58,456 nucleotides of DNA from Stramenopiles sp. TOSAG23-2 (lineage: Eukaryota > Sar). The position numbers and the translations under genes were made by a program. The stretch is taken from positions 1 to 58,456 of the forward strand of contig LT649254.1 of NCBI GenBank assembly GCA_900128395.1. The letters are read 5' to 3'. The notes beneath the pieces were generated by a model that saw only the letters and a program-made list of their open reading frames with translations, made no database searches and was not told the DNA's origin. Of this stretch, positions 30,684-39,726 are shown one piece after another (within the stretch, counting starts at the first letter, position 1; each line of letters starts with the position of its first letter).

Positions 30684-31344
30684 TGCTAATTGTTTATTAC
30701 AAATGGAACAGGGAACTTTGACTTTAGGTTTTTTTGACTTTTGGCGTATCTGGATGCTTTCTCTTAATATGTTGTATCAAACTACTAGGATCTGTATATT
30801 TTTTACTGCAATGTGGACATGGAATTTTTTTGCCTTCATGGACACCCTGAATATGTTTTTTCAAATTACCTTTAGTTGAACAAATTTTGCCGCATTTGTC
30901 ACATTTGACTTGCTGGTTTTCATGGATGGTCTTAATATGGGATTTCAAATTACCTTTAGTTGAAAAACCTTTGCCGCATTCGCCACATTTAACTTTCGGT
31001 TTGTTTGGGTCATGGACATCTTGCTGGTTTTCATGGATGTTATTGATATGGGTTTTCAAATTACCTTTAGTTGAAAAACCTTTGCCGCATTCGCCACATT
31101 TAACTTTCGGTTTGTTTGGGTCATGGACATCTTGCTGGTTTTCATGGATGTTATTGATATGGGTTTTCAAATTACCTTTAGTTGAAAAACCTTTGCCGCA
31201 TTCGCCACATTTAACTTTCGGTTTGTTTGGGTCATGGACGTCTCTTAGATGGCTCTTCAAATTGCTTTTACGAATTTGTTTCTCACAGATTTCACATGCA
31301 ATATAAACATAAACACGTTTACGTTTTTTGCCTTCATGGAGCAA
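30624..31344 (-). CDS. C2H2 zinc-finger array protein, 5'-incomplete and frameshifted
   Basis: The array holds about six C2H2 fingers (CGECGKGFSTKGNLKTH...H type) joined by linkers unlike the standard TGEKP. Two 37-residue units starting DVHDPNKPKVKC are almost identical at DNA level (111-bp repeats), and a third has diverged. The first clear frame ends at TAA 30724. Removing one A from the A run near 30730 continues the frame through another finger (PCSICNK...LNRHVFTKH) to TGA at 30624-30626. No ATG is available: the frame opens after a stop with a leucine-type codon at 31344 and already reads HEGKK, similar to an inter-finger linker. The 5' end is therefore lost or in an unseen exon. Fingers may bind nucleic acid; the target is unknown. 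Confidence 0.7.
31021..31242. repeat. Tandem 111-bp repeats inside zinc-finger gene
   Basis: Two essentially identical 111-bp units (31021-31131 and 31132-31242), with a diverged third just before them (about 30910-31020). Each encodes one finger plus linker. The unit is divisible by three, so expansion keeps the frame. Confidence 0.85.
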
Positions 31345-31687
31345 ATAACAATATATATATGTTTACGGCGGGTGTCTCGTATAACTTGTCGTGCACTCGT
31401 TAGCATAGACACAGCATTACTAATAGCTCATGCTAATCCCATCGTAGAAACAGCTGGCTAGCTCAGACAGCCAGACGACACAGCCAGACGTGCAGACGAC
31501 AGCACATTTAAAATTAAAAATGAATAATGACTCATCCTCTCTCCGCCTCTCCCTCGAACAACGAAGAAAGATGATTATAAATACTGTAATATCATAAATA
31601 TGATATTATACATATATGCGCGTGTGTGTGTTTATATGTTGTTATATACATACATACATACACAACCATTCATTTCATTCAATAAAT
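31345..31687. other. Intergenic region with a small GC-rich repeat patch
   Basis: This lies between the divergent zinc-finger and TRAPPC11 genes. A GC-richer patch at about 31450-31505 has the direct repeat CAGCCAGACG twice, plus CAGACGACAGC. GT and ATAC tracts precede the TRAPPC11 start. An in-frame ATG at 31616 lies upstream of the preferred start. Confidence 0.5.
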
Positions 31688-34600
31688 ATGGCGACGTCAT
31701 ATTATCCACTTGGATCGGCAGCAGCGAAAAAAGCATATCAAGCAGTTATTGGTATCACAGGTGTAGAACGTGGTAATAATTTAACAAGTCAATTAGCAAA
31801 TGCCATACGTCATATTATCCACTTGGATCGGCAGCAGCGAAAAAAGCATATCAAGCAGTTATTGGTATCACAGGTGTAGAACGTAGTAATAATTTAACAA
31901 GTCAATTAGCAAATGCCATTAAAAGAAATGATAATTTATTTGTAAAAGACATAGGATACGATGATAAGATACCAAAGAAGAAATTTAGACAATCCTACAG
32001 TGATTATACACCAAAAGGAATATTTAAGAAAAATTGGTTCGAGAAACATACATTGGAAATACCAGCTTTGTTATTATTGGTTTTACCATTTGAAGCAAGT
32101 TTATCAGATAAAGAATGGGAAGAAAAAGAAATACAACTTGTTAAAGATATTCAACGTGGGGAAAATCAAGTAGATGGCAGCAAAACAAAATTAATGTTAA
32201 TATTGATTCAAGAAAGAGAATATTTAAAATCACAAGAAGGCAGAGAACGAGCACAAATAGCCAAAGAGCGGGTTCTTAGTTTAAGACGTTGTGTTGATTT
32301 TGATTCAAAACGTGTTCATTTAGTTTATACAGCAGATTTATCCAACGAAAATTCTAGTGCAGATATGCAAAAATTAAGTAAAACTTTACATAGTTCATGT
32401 ATTGACTTTTATAAAAAAGCTAGTAAATCAGTGAAAGACATGAGACGCTTCATTTCTACATCAGGCATGTCAAAAGAAGTACAATATTGCATGAGTTCAA
32501 GGCTTTTTATTAAAATTGGCCATTACTATGAATTACGACGTGAAGATGTAAAAGCATATAAAACGTATAAAGATGCGTATGATGATTTGATAAGCATTAT
32601 AAATCAAAAAAAACAAAAACCATCAAATCCAAATATATATAACTCATCAAAAGTAACCATTAATGAAGTAAAACATGTAGCAGAGATAATTTGCTATAAA
32701 TTATGCCGCCTGTGTTTTTTACAAGGACGCGCAGTCGAAGCAGTACGTTTGTTTCGGAATCATATGCATCAACTACGAGATTTACCAATAATAAAAGAGG
32801 GTAATAATAGCAACAGTGACCAATTGAAAAATACTATTGTACAATGTGAAAAAAAAGCATGGGCAACTCGTCAATGCGTAAATATTGCTAGTTTTCTACA
32901 CGGATATCAAAACATATTAACAGAGCAACAGAAAACATATGAATATTTGCAAGAAAGTACATTTATTTTTATGGCTATATCATATGAACGTCAGCGAAGG
33001 ATGATTTTAAATGAATATTTGAACGATAATACGAACAGTGGCAATGAGAAAACATCGTTAGAATTGGATGGTAATATAAAAATAATTAAATCTGATTACA
33101 TTGGTGGCACAGATATTGTGACTGGCACGAAGGACAAAGCTATTATACAGACAACAATTTTAAACGCTTTACTAGCGAAACATTTAAACCCGACTTTCAA
33201 AGTGAATATGCTTGAATATTTGACACGTTTAAAACGATCACGGTTAGCAGAGGGGCAAACGTCCAATATTAGAAAAACAATTATTTTGCAATTAATGATG
33301 TGTGAAGAATACATTGTAGCCGCTAAGAAGAAAAAGAAGCAACCGCAAGATGTGAAATATTATGAGAAAGCATATGGTTTAATAAAAGAATGTATTCAAA
33401 CATTTAAAAATGACGGTTGGCGTGAATTGTTTATTCGTAGTTTACGAGTTGCCAAAGCATGTACGGAAGAAAATGAACAGTATGATAATGAATATATCAA
33501 ACATTGTTTAGATTTATTGCTACCATCTAATAATTTAAAAGAAGAAGAGAGGGTACAGTTGCATCAAAACATATTAAATAAATCCAAAAATACTTCCGTA
33601 GAATACAGAATGAACCATGAACAAAATCCAACATTTGCACCATATTTATTGGAATTTAAAGTAAGGTTTTCTAAAAATTGTTTGCTTGTAAAAGATCCCG
33701 GTAACATTGTGTTGTCCATTAAGTCAAACTTTCCACAAACAATTGAATTAAATAGCGTTGAATTAGTATTAAATAAATTTTATTCGAAATCATCGTCAAA
33801 TAACGACGATATTGATGATATTTCAGAGAAAACTATTTCCTGCCGTATAAATAATAACGAGAATGAAGTGAAAGATGATGGTGGTAATTCTAACAGTGTC
33901 ATTGATTTGAAAGAAAAGAATTTATCGTTTAAATCAAATGAAACGAAATTATTTGTAATTCCAATTGTGGAACATGAATTGTTACTTGGAGATGTTGTTC
34001 TTTCTGAAAAATCTATCACATGTAAAGCAATGGATGGGATGACACTTATCTTTACACGAAATAAACATGATAATAAAATTAATGTCAATCAAAGCCCAGG
34101 TGGAACGATTGCAAAGGTAGAGAATAATAAAAAAAACTTTATTTTTACAAATAAAAATATTGAAAAGATGGATTATGAAGAGTTAACACGGAAAAATAAA
34201 AGGGAAGATTTGCAAAAAGGTGTATTTTCACTATTTAAACCAAAGGCTACCATGCAACAAGAAGTAGAATCGAAAGATGCAGATGTTGAAAAATCGATAG
34301 ATGCATCATCATCACTTGATCTAACAAGCATATATATAACAAATCCAGAATCATGTATAATGATATCGACAAAGAGCGAATTACCACTTTTGATTGGCGA
34401 ATGGCATCCAATTCATTTCAATTTGAAAATACCCAACGATACGTTACCAGAGGACGTACCATCTAATATATCGGCAATTCTATCGATGAATTTTAGTGAT
34501 AATGATGCTGTAGTTTTAGATGTTGATACGAAATGCTATTTAGTAGCAAATGGTGTGTACAAATTATTGGATAAGGTGGAAGGTGTTATGGATGGAGAAG

Positions 34601-35694
34601 AAATTAGTAATTTAATGTATGACAGTACACAGGACAAAAAAGATTATAAATTTAAAATTTCAATCGAAAACGACGAAAGCAATGTATACGAAATTATAGT
34701 CTATATTTATATCACGACAAGTGATAATAACAACTATTATTCATTGATCAATATGGATAGTTTGTTGCATTTAGAGATGAATATTCAACATTTAAGCACA
34801 CGGTGTGTAAGTACTTTGAACAAACAACATAAATGCGATCTAAAGTTTGAAAATCCTATGAAAATGGATATGTCGATTATCTCATTAAACCCTGAATTAT
34901 TACCACCATTAATTTCCACTGATAAATTGAAATTGCTGAGTGGAAGCAAGTCGTCTGAAAATTCTGATGGAGTCGATGGAGAAATATTTCGCCTGGTGAA
35001 ATCGCAAAGAGCTTTAGTTCATTATGTTTTAAAATGTGCTAGTGTACATGCATTGAATATACATCGTGTTGAATATATACCAAATAAAAGTGCTAGAAAT
35101 ATATCGCCAAATGAAAATAATCTAGATTATTCCACCTCTAACTTGTTAAAGTTGAAGCCACAAGATGTTCAAAGCAACTGTTTTGGTCTTCAGCCTATAA
35201 AAGATGGATCTTCAGTATCATTAGGTAAAATTGCTGTTACATGGTCACGTTTAAAAAGCTTATTGAACCCGGAAGAAGCAAACGACGAAGCTTCTATAAA
35301 ACAACAAATGTGTCAAACAGCATTTGTATTACCACCAACATTGGTTTATCCACTCCAAGGTATTAGTGTTGATCTGAAAACAAGTACAGACATTGCATTT
35401 TATTGCAAACCTTTCGAATTGAAATTATATTTAATTAATAATACAGTCTCATCGGAACGAATATCACTTGAATTGGCGCCGAATGAAAACTTTTTATGCG
35501 CTGGACGTACAACAGCAGTTTTAAATATACAGCCAATGTCAACGATTGTAATTACTTATATATTGACAGGAATCGAGATTGGTTTGTTGTTATTGCCACA
35601 AATTGAAATTAAATCATTGAAAAGTGGGAAATATTTGATTGATTATGGAAAGAATAATAAAAGTAAACGATATTTATATGTAAAGCCGGCGTAG
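31688..35694 (+). CDS. TRAPPC11: TRAPP complex subunit 11 (foie gras), frameshifted by tandem duplication
   Basis: TRAPPC11 is a TRAPPIII subunit acting in ER-Golgi traffic, autophagy and glycosylation. The reading frame starts at ATG 31688 (MATSYYPLG). It is interrupted by a 113-bp direct duplication (31694-31919) whose length is not a multiple of three. Dropping one copy gives a continuous frame of 1297 residues, slightly longer than the animal protein. Matching segments include YTPKGIFKKNWFEKHTLEIP, LILIQERE, YYELRREDVKAYKTYKDAYD in the foie-gras domain, then CYKLCRLCFLQGRAVEAV. The C-terminal beta-rich 'gryphon' half ends in YLYVKPA. The alternative upstream ATG at 31616 adds a hydrophobic leader and is less likely. 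Whether the duplication is real or an assembly error decides if the gene is functional. Confidence 0.9.
31694..31919. repeat. Tandem duplication, 113-bp unit, at TRAPPC11 5' end
   Basis: Copies span 31694-31806 and 31807-31919. They are identical except for one G/A difference (GAACGTGG versus GAACGTAG). The repeat begins six bases into the TRAPPC11 coding region and shifts its frame. Confidence 0.92.
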
Positions 35695-35815
35695 GAAGTG
35701 TGTGTAAATATATATTACGAAGTATATTATACATATACATTATATACGAAGAGTTCGTAGTAAACGATATTTATATGTAAAGCCGGCGTAGGAAGTGTGT
35801 GTAAATATATATTTT
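35662..35815. repeat. Imperfect tandem duplication over TRAPPC11 3' end
   Basis: A segment from 35662 recurs at 35759 (97-bp period). It carries the last nine codons (KRYLYVKPA), the TAG stop and some 3' UTR. Only the first copy is in frame, and the second diverges after about 55 bp by small indels. Confidence 0.85.
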
Positions 35816-35966
35816 ACGAAGAGTATATTATATACTCGTACATATATATATATATATTATAATTTTCACTTACACTCCACAAGTATATTAAATATTACGT
35901 AGTATTATCAATAATACGAGTATATAATATGTGCATATTTTACATGAGTAAATTTAAAAATTTATA

Positions 35967-36489
35967 TGACCCGGTTTTTCTGAGAGAGACCTTCAGTTGT
36001 CAAATAAATATTTAGTATACTAATAAGTACAAATTTCACATATTTTACTATCAAACCTCGTGCATTATAATTCCTAGATTCTCGAAAATCATGAATTTTT
36101 GGAAAATTTGTGACATTTTTATTTTTAATCCAAGAAGATGCCATCAACGCACTCTGGGAATTGAGCATTTTTGTAAAGGGCACGACGGTGATTTTATACA
36201 TATAAAGAATATTTTTTTTGATCAACAGAAAGTGAAATGACACAATGGTGAAGTTGTACATCTATTTAAGTAATCCATTCACACAAAAGTTACATTGGTT
36301 ACATTTTCACACTTTCCCATCATATTTACATGTTTTTTTTTATTTTTTAATTATGTTTTTTTCCCCTCAAATATTGGTTGAAATCTCTGGTCTAAGTACG
36401 GAGTAGTTGTATACTAGAAATATTTACCTATATAATATGTTATTTGACAATATCGGCCAGAAAAGCTCCCTCTCAGAAAAACCGGGTCA
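35967..36489. mobile_element. 523-bp element with terminal inverted repeats, MITE-like
   Basis: The left end (TGACCCGGTTTTTCTGAGAG at 35967) is exactly repeated in inverse orientation at the right end (36470-36489). The match extends about seven more bases with two mismatches. The element is flanked by TA on both sides (ATA|TGACCC and GGGTCA|TAT), compatible with a Tc1/mariner-type TA target duplication. Inside is AT-rich sequence with one 99-residue minus-strand ORF of no recognised family, so it is probably non-autonomous. It sits between TRAPPC11 and cornichon. Confidence 0.55.
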
Positions 36490-36572
36490 TATGATATATA
36501 TAAGTTTAATGTTATCATATCATACTTCGTACATATCATATCATTATGAATGCATAAGATATCATATATATA

Positions 36573-36804
36573 TTTAGATTTATTCTCTCTTCTCATATTC
36601 GTGCATGAAGCAGTTTTTAATCACATTACACATAACGTTTATATACATAGAGTATCTACGAGAATATATTATTATACGAAGCGTACATTTTAGATTTATT
36701 CTCTCTTCTCATATTCGTGCATGAAGCAGTTTTTAATCACATTACACATAACGTTTATATACATAGAGTATCTACGAGAATATATTATTATACGAAGCGT
36801 ACAT
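36573..36804. repeat. Perfect tandem duplication, 116-bp unit
   Basis: Copies span 36573-36688 and 36689-36804 and look identical. They lie just 3' of the cornichon gene stop, in its presumed 3' flank. Confidence 0.9.
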
Positions 36805-36842
36805 GAAACACAAAAATTCAATAAAGAGAGAAGGAACTATTT

Positions 36843-37424
36843 TTATGGGTTAATGTTATTATTACGTTGTTGATAGTGCTTATGTAAACGGTCAATCTCG
36901 TTTGCTGCCATATCTGCTGTCTTTCCTAAAAAGTGTTTAACAGGATGAAGTTTATCAGCCCCGAGTCCTATCCATGTCAAGAAAAAATTTGATTGATTAT
37001 TCAAAAAATGACCGTAGAAAATATCATACACTACTGCTATGAAAAATGCACCAAAGAATATACAATACACTATAATACGAATAATACACCAATTAATTCG
37101 GCTTTTCAAGACACCAGGTTTATAAACTTCAGTAGCATCTAATATGTATAGCTGTTTATGATAACGATACAAATTGAAAAAAGTCATAGGCAATTGCAAT
37201 AGAAATAAAGTCCATTGCTTCAACACCAATCCAGTCAATATATTACATATAATGCTAAATAAAATTTCATATGGAGCAATATAATTAATATCTCTCGATA
37301 CTTGTAAAAAATCACTGGAAAAACTTTCCGCAGCAGACAATATATTTAATTGATATCCTGCCATAGCACATAAAGTACCTTGCATGAACCATACTAAGGT
37401 CCACAAGACGATGTTATACCACAT
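36843..37424 (-). CDS. Cornichon/Erv14-family ER cargo receptor
   Basis: A 193-residue three- or four-helix membrane protein of the cornichon (CNIH/Erv14) family, which loads transmembrane cargo into COPII vehicles at the ER. Diagnostic segments are the early helix ending in LNILSAAESF, the middle NILTGLVLKQWTLFLLQLP helix with NLYRYHK, then the LDATEVYKPGVL motif and the final hydrophobic helix. The chosen ATG (37424, MWYNIVLW) lies inside an 82-bp tandem duplication. A second copy of the start lies at 37506, but its frame terminates soon after, so only the inner start gives the full protein. A longer C-terminal tail (about 145-193) with Asn-rich end exceeds typical family length. TRAPPC11 nearby acts in the same transport step. 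Confidence 0.85.
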   Translation of the reverse strand: MWYNIVLWTLVWFMQGTLCAMAGYQLNILSAAESFSSDFLQVSRDINYIAPYEILFSIICNILTGLVLKQWTLFLLQLPMTFFNLYRYHKQLYILDATEVYKPGVLKSRINWCIIRIIVYCIFFGAFFIAVVYDIFYGHFLNNQSNFFLTWIGLGADKLHPVKHFLGKTADMAANEIDRLHKHYQQRNNNINP

Positions 37425-37514
37425 ATTTTGTTTGATATCCTGCCATAGCACATAAAGTACCTTGCATGAACCATACTAAGGTCCACAAGACGATGTTATA
37501 CCACATATTTTGTT
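37351..37514. repeat. Perfect tandem duplication, 82-bp unit, at cornichon 5' end
   Basis: Copies span 37351-37432 and 37433-37514. The unit contains the start codon and first 24 codons or so of the cornichon gene. Because 82 is not a multiple of three, the distal copy cannot be read through. Confidence 0.92.
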
Positions 37515-38111
37515 TGAATAAAGTATGGTAATGAGTATATTAATTAAAATATCTATATCTATCTATCTATATATCTATATCCTAAATTGATACTATGTGA
37601 TTCATAACAATGTAAGATAATATGATCTATCTGCCGTGGGTCTGACGTTCTATGTTTTCAAATATTATATATATTTTTCTATTTTCTCTGTTTACATAGT
37701 GTGCTATGCTATTATTATATAGGAGCAAGTGTACCTAACTATACGAGACAGTGTATTTGTTTTTCCATCACAAAGAAGAAATACCTTACATTATAAATAG
37801 CATATACACAGCATTAAATTATAACACATACTATTCCCGTGCTAAATCATCATATAGACGACAGGCTTGGGACGTAAAATCCACATTTTTATTATTATGG
37901 CTTATTCTACTTATCTATCATATATCTGATATATCCCCTTTTTGATAGAATTTTTGTTTTCTCATTCTCCACATCTCTCCGTTTTTGGATTTGAAAACAA
38001 TTTTGATTGGAAGTGAGTCCAAGGAAATCTGTGATTGGTATAGATTGTGTGTCTTTTAATTATAGGTTCGAGTGAAAGCTTTACTCTTGCATGATGGTAC
38101 AAGGTGTGTGT
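37515..38111. other. AT-rich region upstream of cornichon
   Basis: This holds a TATC-type microsatellite (about 37550-37580) and AT-rich sequence with no supported gene. A short GTG-initiated 64-codon ORF (37751-37945) is hydrophobic and unconvincing. Confidence 0.45.
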
Positions 38112-38311
38112 GTGTGTGTGTTTGTGTAGTAGTTGATATTCATCCGGTACATATCTGTATGTGGTGTGGATCTGATGGTGTGTATGGTGTGTAGTATGAT
38201 ATGATATATGTTGTGTGTGTGTGTTTGTGTAGTAGTTGATATTCATCCGGTACATATCTGTATGTGGATCTGATGGTATGTATGGTGTGTAGTATGATAT
38301 GATATATGTTT
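38104..38311. repeat. Imperfect tandem duplication, about 103-bp unit, with GT tract
   Basis: The segment TTTGTGTAGTAGTTGATATT with its following sequence occurs at 38121 and again at 38224. Copies differ by a short indel (GTGTGGATC versus GTGGATC) and a few bases. A (GT)n tract precedes each. It lies 3' of the eL32 gene. Confidence 0.85.
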
Positions 38312-38398
38312 GTTAATCTCTGTCAATATATATCACAACGAGATATCCAAAATTTGGGTGTGTATTTAATGATAGAATAATTTATTATAGCTTAGCAT

Positions 38399-38836
38399 TT
38401 ATTCACTTTCTTCTGCACGTACGCGACCGTTTGCATTGGTTACACGGATGTTTAATTGCTCAGCACGTGCAATGATTAGTTGACGATTTTTGCGTGAAAC
38501 ATTATGTGCAATTTCTGCTGCATATTTTCTGTTATTCATCATTAAAGCTTCTACATCGTTTACGTTGTTCACAACGAATTTATAGAAACCATTTGGCAAA
38601 ATATGTTTTGTTTTTTTGTTACTACCATAACCGATCTTTGGGCATTTTGGTGTACCTTTAAAGCGACGTCTTTGGCGACCATCAATACCTTTTGGTTTAC
38701 GCCAGTGCTCTGGGACTTTCATGAACTGATCACTGTGAAAGTTTCTGAACTTAGTTCTTTTCTTTTTCACAATGGTTCTTTTCTTAACACCAACAGCTGG
38801 TGCTAATGCAAGGGAAGTTGGACCGTTCTTTGGCAT
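38399..38836 (-). CDS. RPL32: 60S ribosomal protein eL32
   Basis: A 145-residue large-subunit ribosomal protein. It matches eL32 along its whole length: [72 protein letters not shown] and the end [16 protein letters not shown]. The N-terminus is about ten residues longer than in animals. The gene has no intron. The start ATG at 38836 is the only one giving the conserved N-terminal region. As a highly expressed housekeeping gene it gives a useful codon-usage reference for the window. Confidence 0.97.
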   Translation of the reverse strand: MPKNGPTSLALAPAVGVKKRTIVKKKRTKFRNFHSDQFMKVPEHWRKPKGIDGRQRRRFKGTPKCPKIGYGSNKKTKHILPNGFYKFVVNNVNDVEALMMNNRKYAAEIAHNVSRKNRQLIIARAEQLNIRVTNANGRVRAEESE

Positions 38837-39156
38837 GATTATTATATTATATGTTTAATGATATATATATATATATGTATGATTACAAAGGTTGAAATAT
38901 AATTTCTTTTTGTTGTATAATTATATTACTTCTGTAAATACTTTTAAGTCTATGTATACATACATATTTATATATATGCATACAAGTGTATATATCTATA
39001 ATTAAAATAACACTACACAGAATGGGAAATGTTTTTTGTATTGGATTTACATGGAAAGATGGAATTGGTGGTGAGGATCGGAGTTTAAGAAATATCATAA
39101 TCTAACAAGTATAAAGATGGAAATATTCCTAGCAAAAGAGTGCCCCCAAAATATTG

Positions 39157-39174
39157 GGGTTAGGGTTAGGGTTA
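39157..39174. repeat. Interstitial telomere-like repeat (GGGTTA)3
   Basis: Three uninterrupted GGGTTA units follow a CCCCAAAATATTGGGG near-palindrome. TTAGGG is the telomere repeat of many protists, animals and fungi. Confidence 0.8.
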
Positions 39175-39183
39175 ATTACATTT

Positions 39184-39233
39184 TAGCATGGCATAGCATT
39201 ATAAATGCTATGCCTTAATGCTATGCCATGCTA
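39184..39233. repeat. Nested inverted repeat built on AATGCTATGCC
   Basis: TAGCATGGCATAGCATT (39184-39200) is the exact reverse complement of 39217-39233. An extra AATGCTATGCC copy sits between them. The region can fold into alternative hairpins. It begins nine bases after the telomere-like tract. Confidence 0.8.
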
Positions 39234-39424
39234 ATGCTAGGTTGGTGGGATAGCTCTACTGGTGCTGATGTGTAGCAATATAATAATAGGACGTTACGCA
39301 CTTTTACAGCTTTTTTTTTAAGCAACTACTGTAATAGTACTATACTACTATTAATAACACGTATTTATTATATACTGTATTATATATGCAGCAGTTATAA
39401 TATTTATCCTAAAACAACAGTTAT

Positions 39425-39726
39425 TTTAATAAAACACTCCTCATACAAGAAATATATACACGTACACATACATATATATGTAAATTTACAATTTAAAGAG
39501 CCAACTTCTTCTATACTTCATTATCCAAACTTTATACCAATAGAAAGAATTACGGGGATCTAGAATAATATGTTATTTAATAAAACACTCCTCATACAAG
39601 AAATATATACACGTACACATACATATATATGTAAATTTACAATTTAAAGAGCCAACTTCTTCTATACTTCATTATCCAAACTTTATACCAATAGAAAGAA
39701 TTACGGGGATCTAGAATAATATGTTA
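39425..39726. repeat. Perfect tandem duplication, 151-bp unit, carrying a start codon
   Basis: Copies span 39425-39575 and 39576-39726 and are identical. The unit ends with the ATGTTA that begins the IQ protein, so the whole leader plus start codon is duplicated. The upstream ATG (39570) opens only a short frame. Confidence 0.93.

Larger units (their letters stand above)
38837..39424. other. Divergent intergenic region with telomere-like repeat and palindrome
   Basis: This lies between eL32 and the IQ gene. It is AT-rich with TA microsatellites, a telomere-type GGGTTA tract (39157-39174) and a nested inverted repeat (39184-39233), both listed separately. Promoters for both genes are expected here. 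Confidence 0.5.

Noticed and set aside
35962-36261. 99-codon minus-strand ORF as a possible transposase
   Set aside because: No catalytic DDE/D pattern or helix-turn-helix seen; it lies inside the TIR element but looks non-coding.
37751-37945. GTG-initiated 64-codon hydrophobic ORF
   Set aside because: No ATG and no similarity; lies in AT-rich DNA where such frames arise by chance.
37962-38255. Minus-strand His/Thr-rich ORF with repeated YRMNINYYTN-type units
   Set aside because: Explained by the GT-rich tandem duplication at 38104-38311 read in antisense.
25723-39726. Tandem repeats considered as a CRISPR array
   Set aside because: Units are directly adjacent without spacers, differ in sequence between sites, and the genome is eukaryotic.
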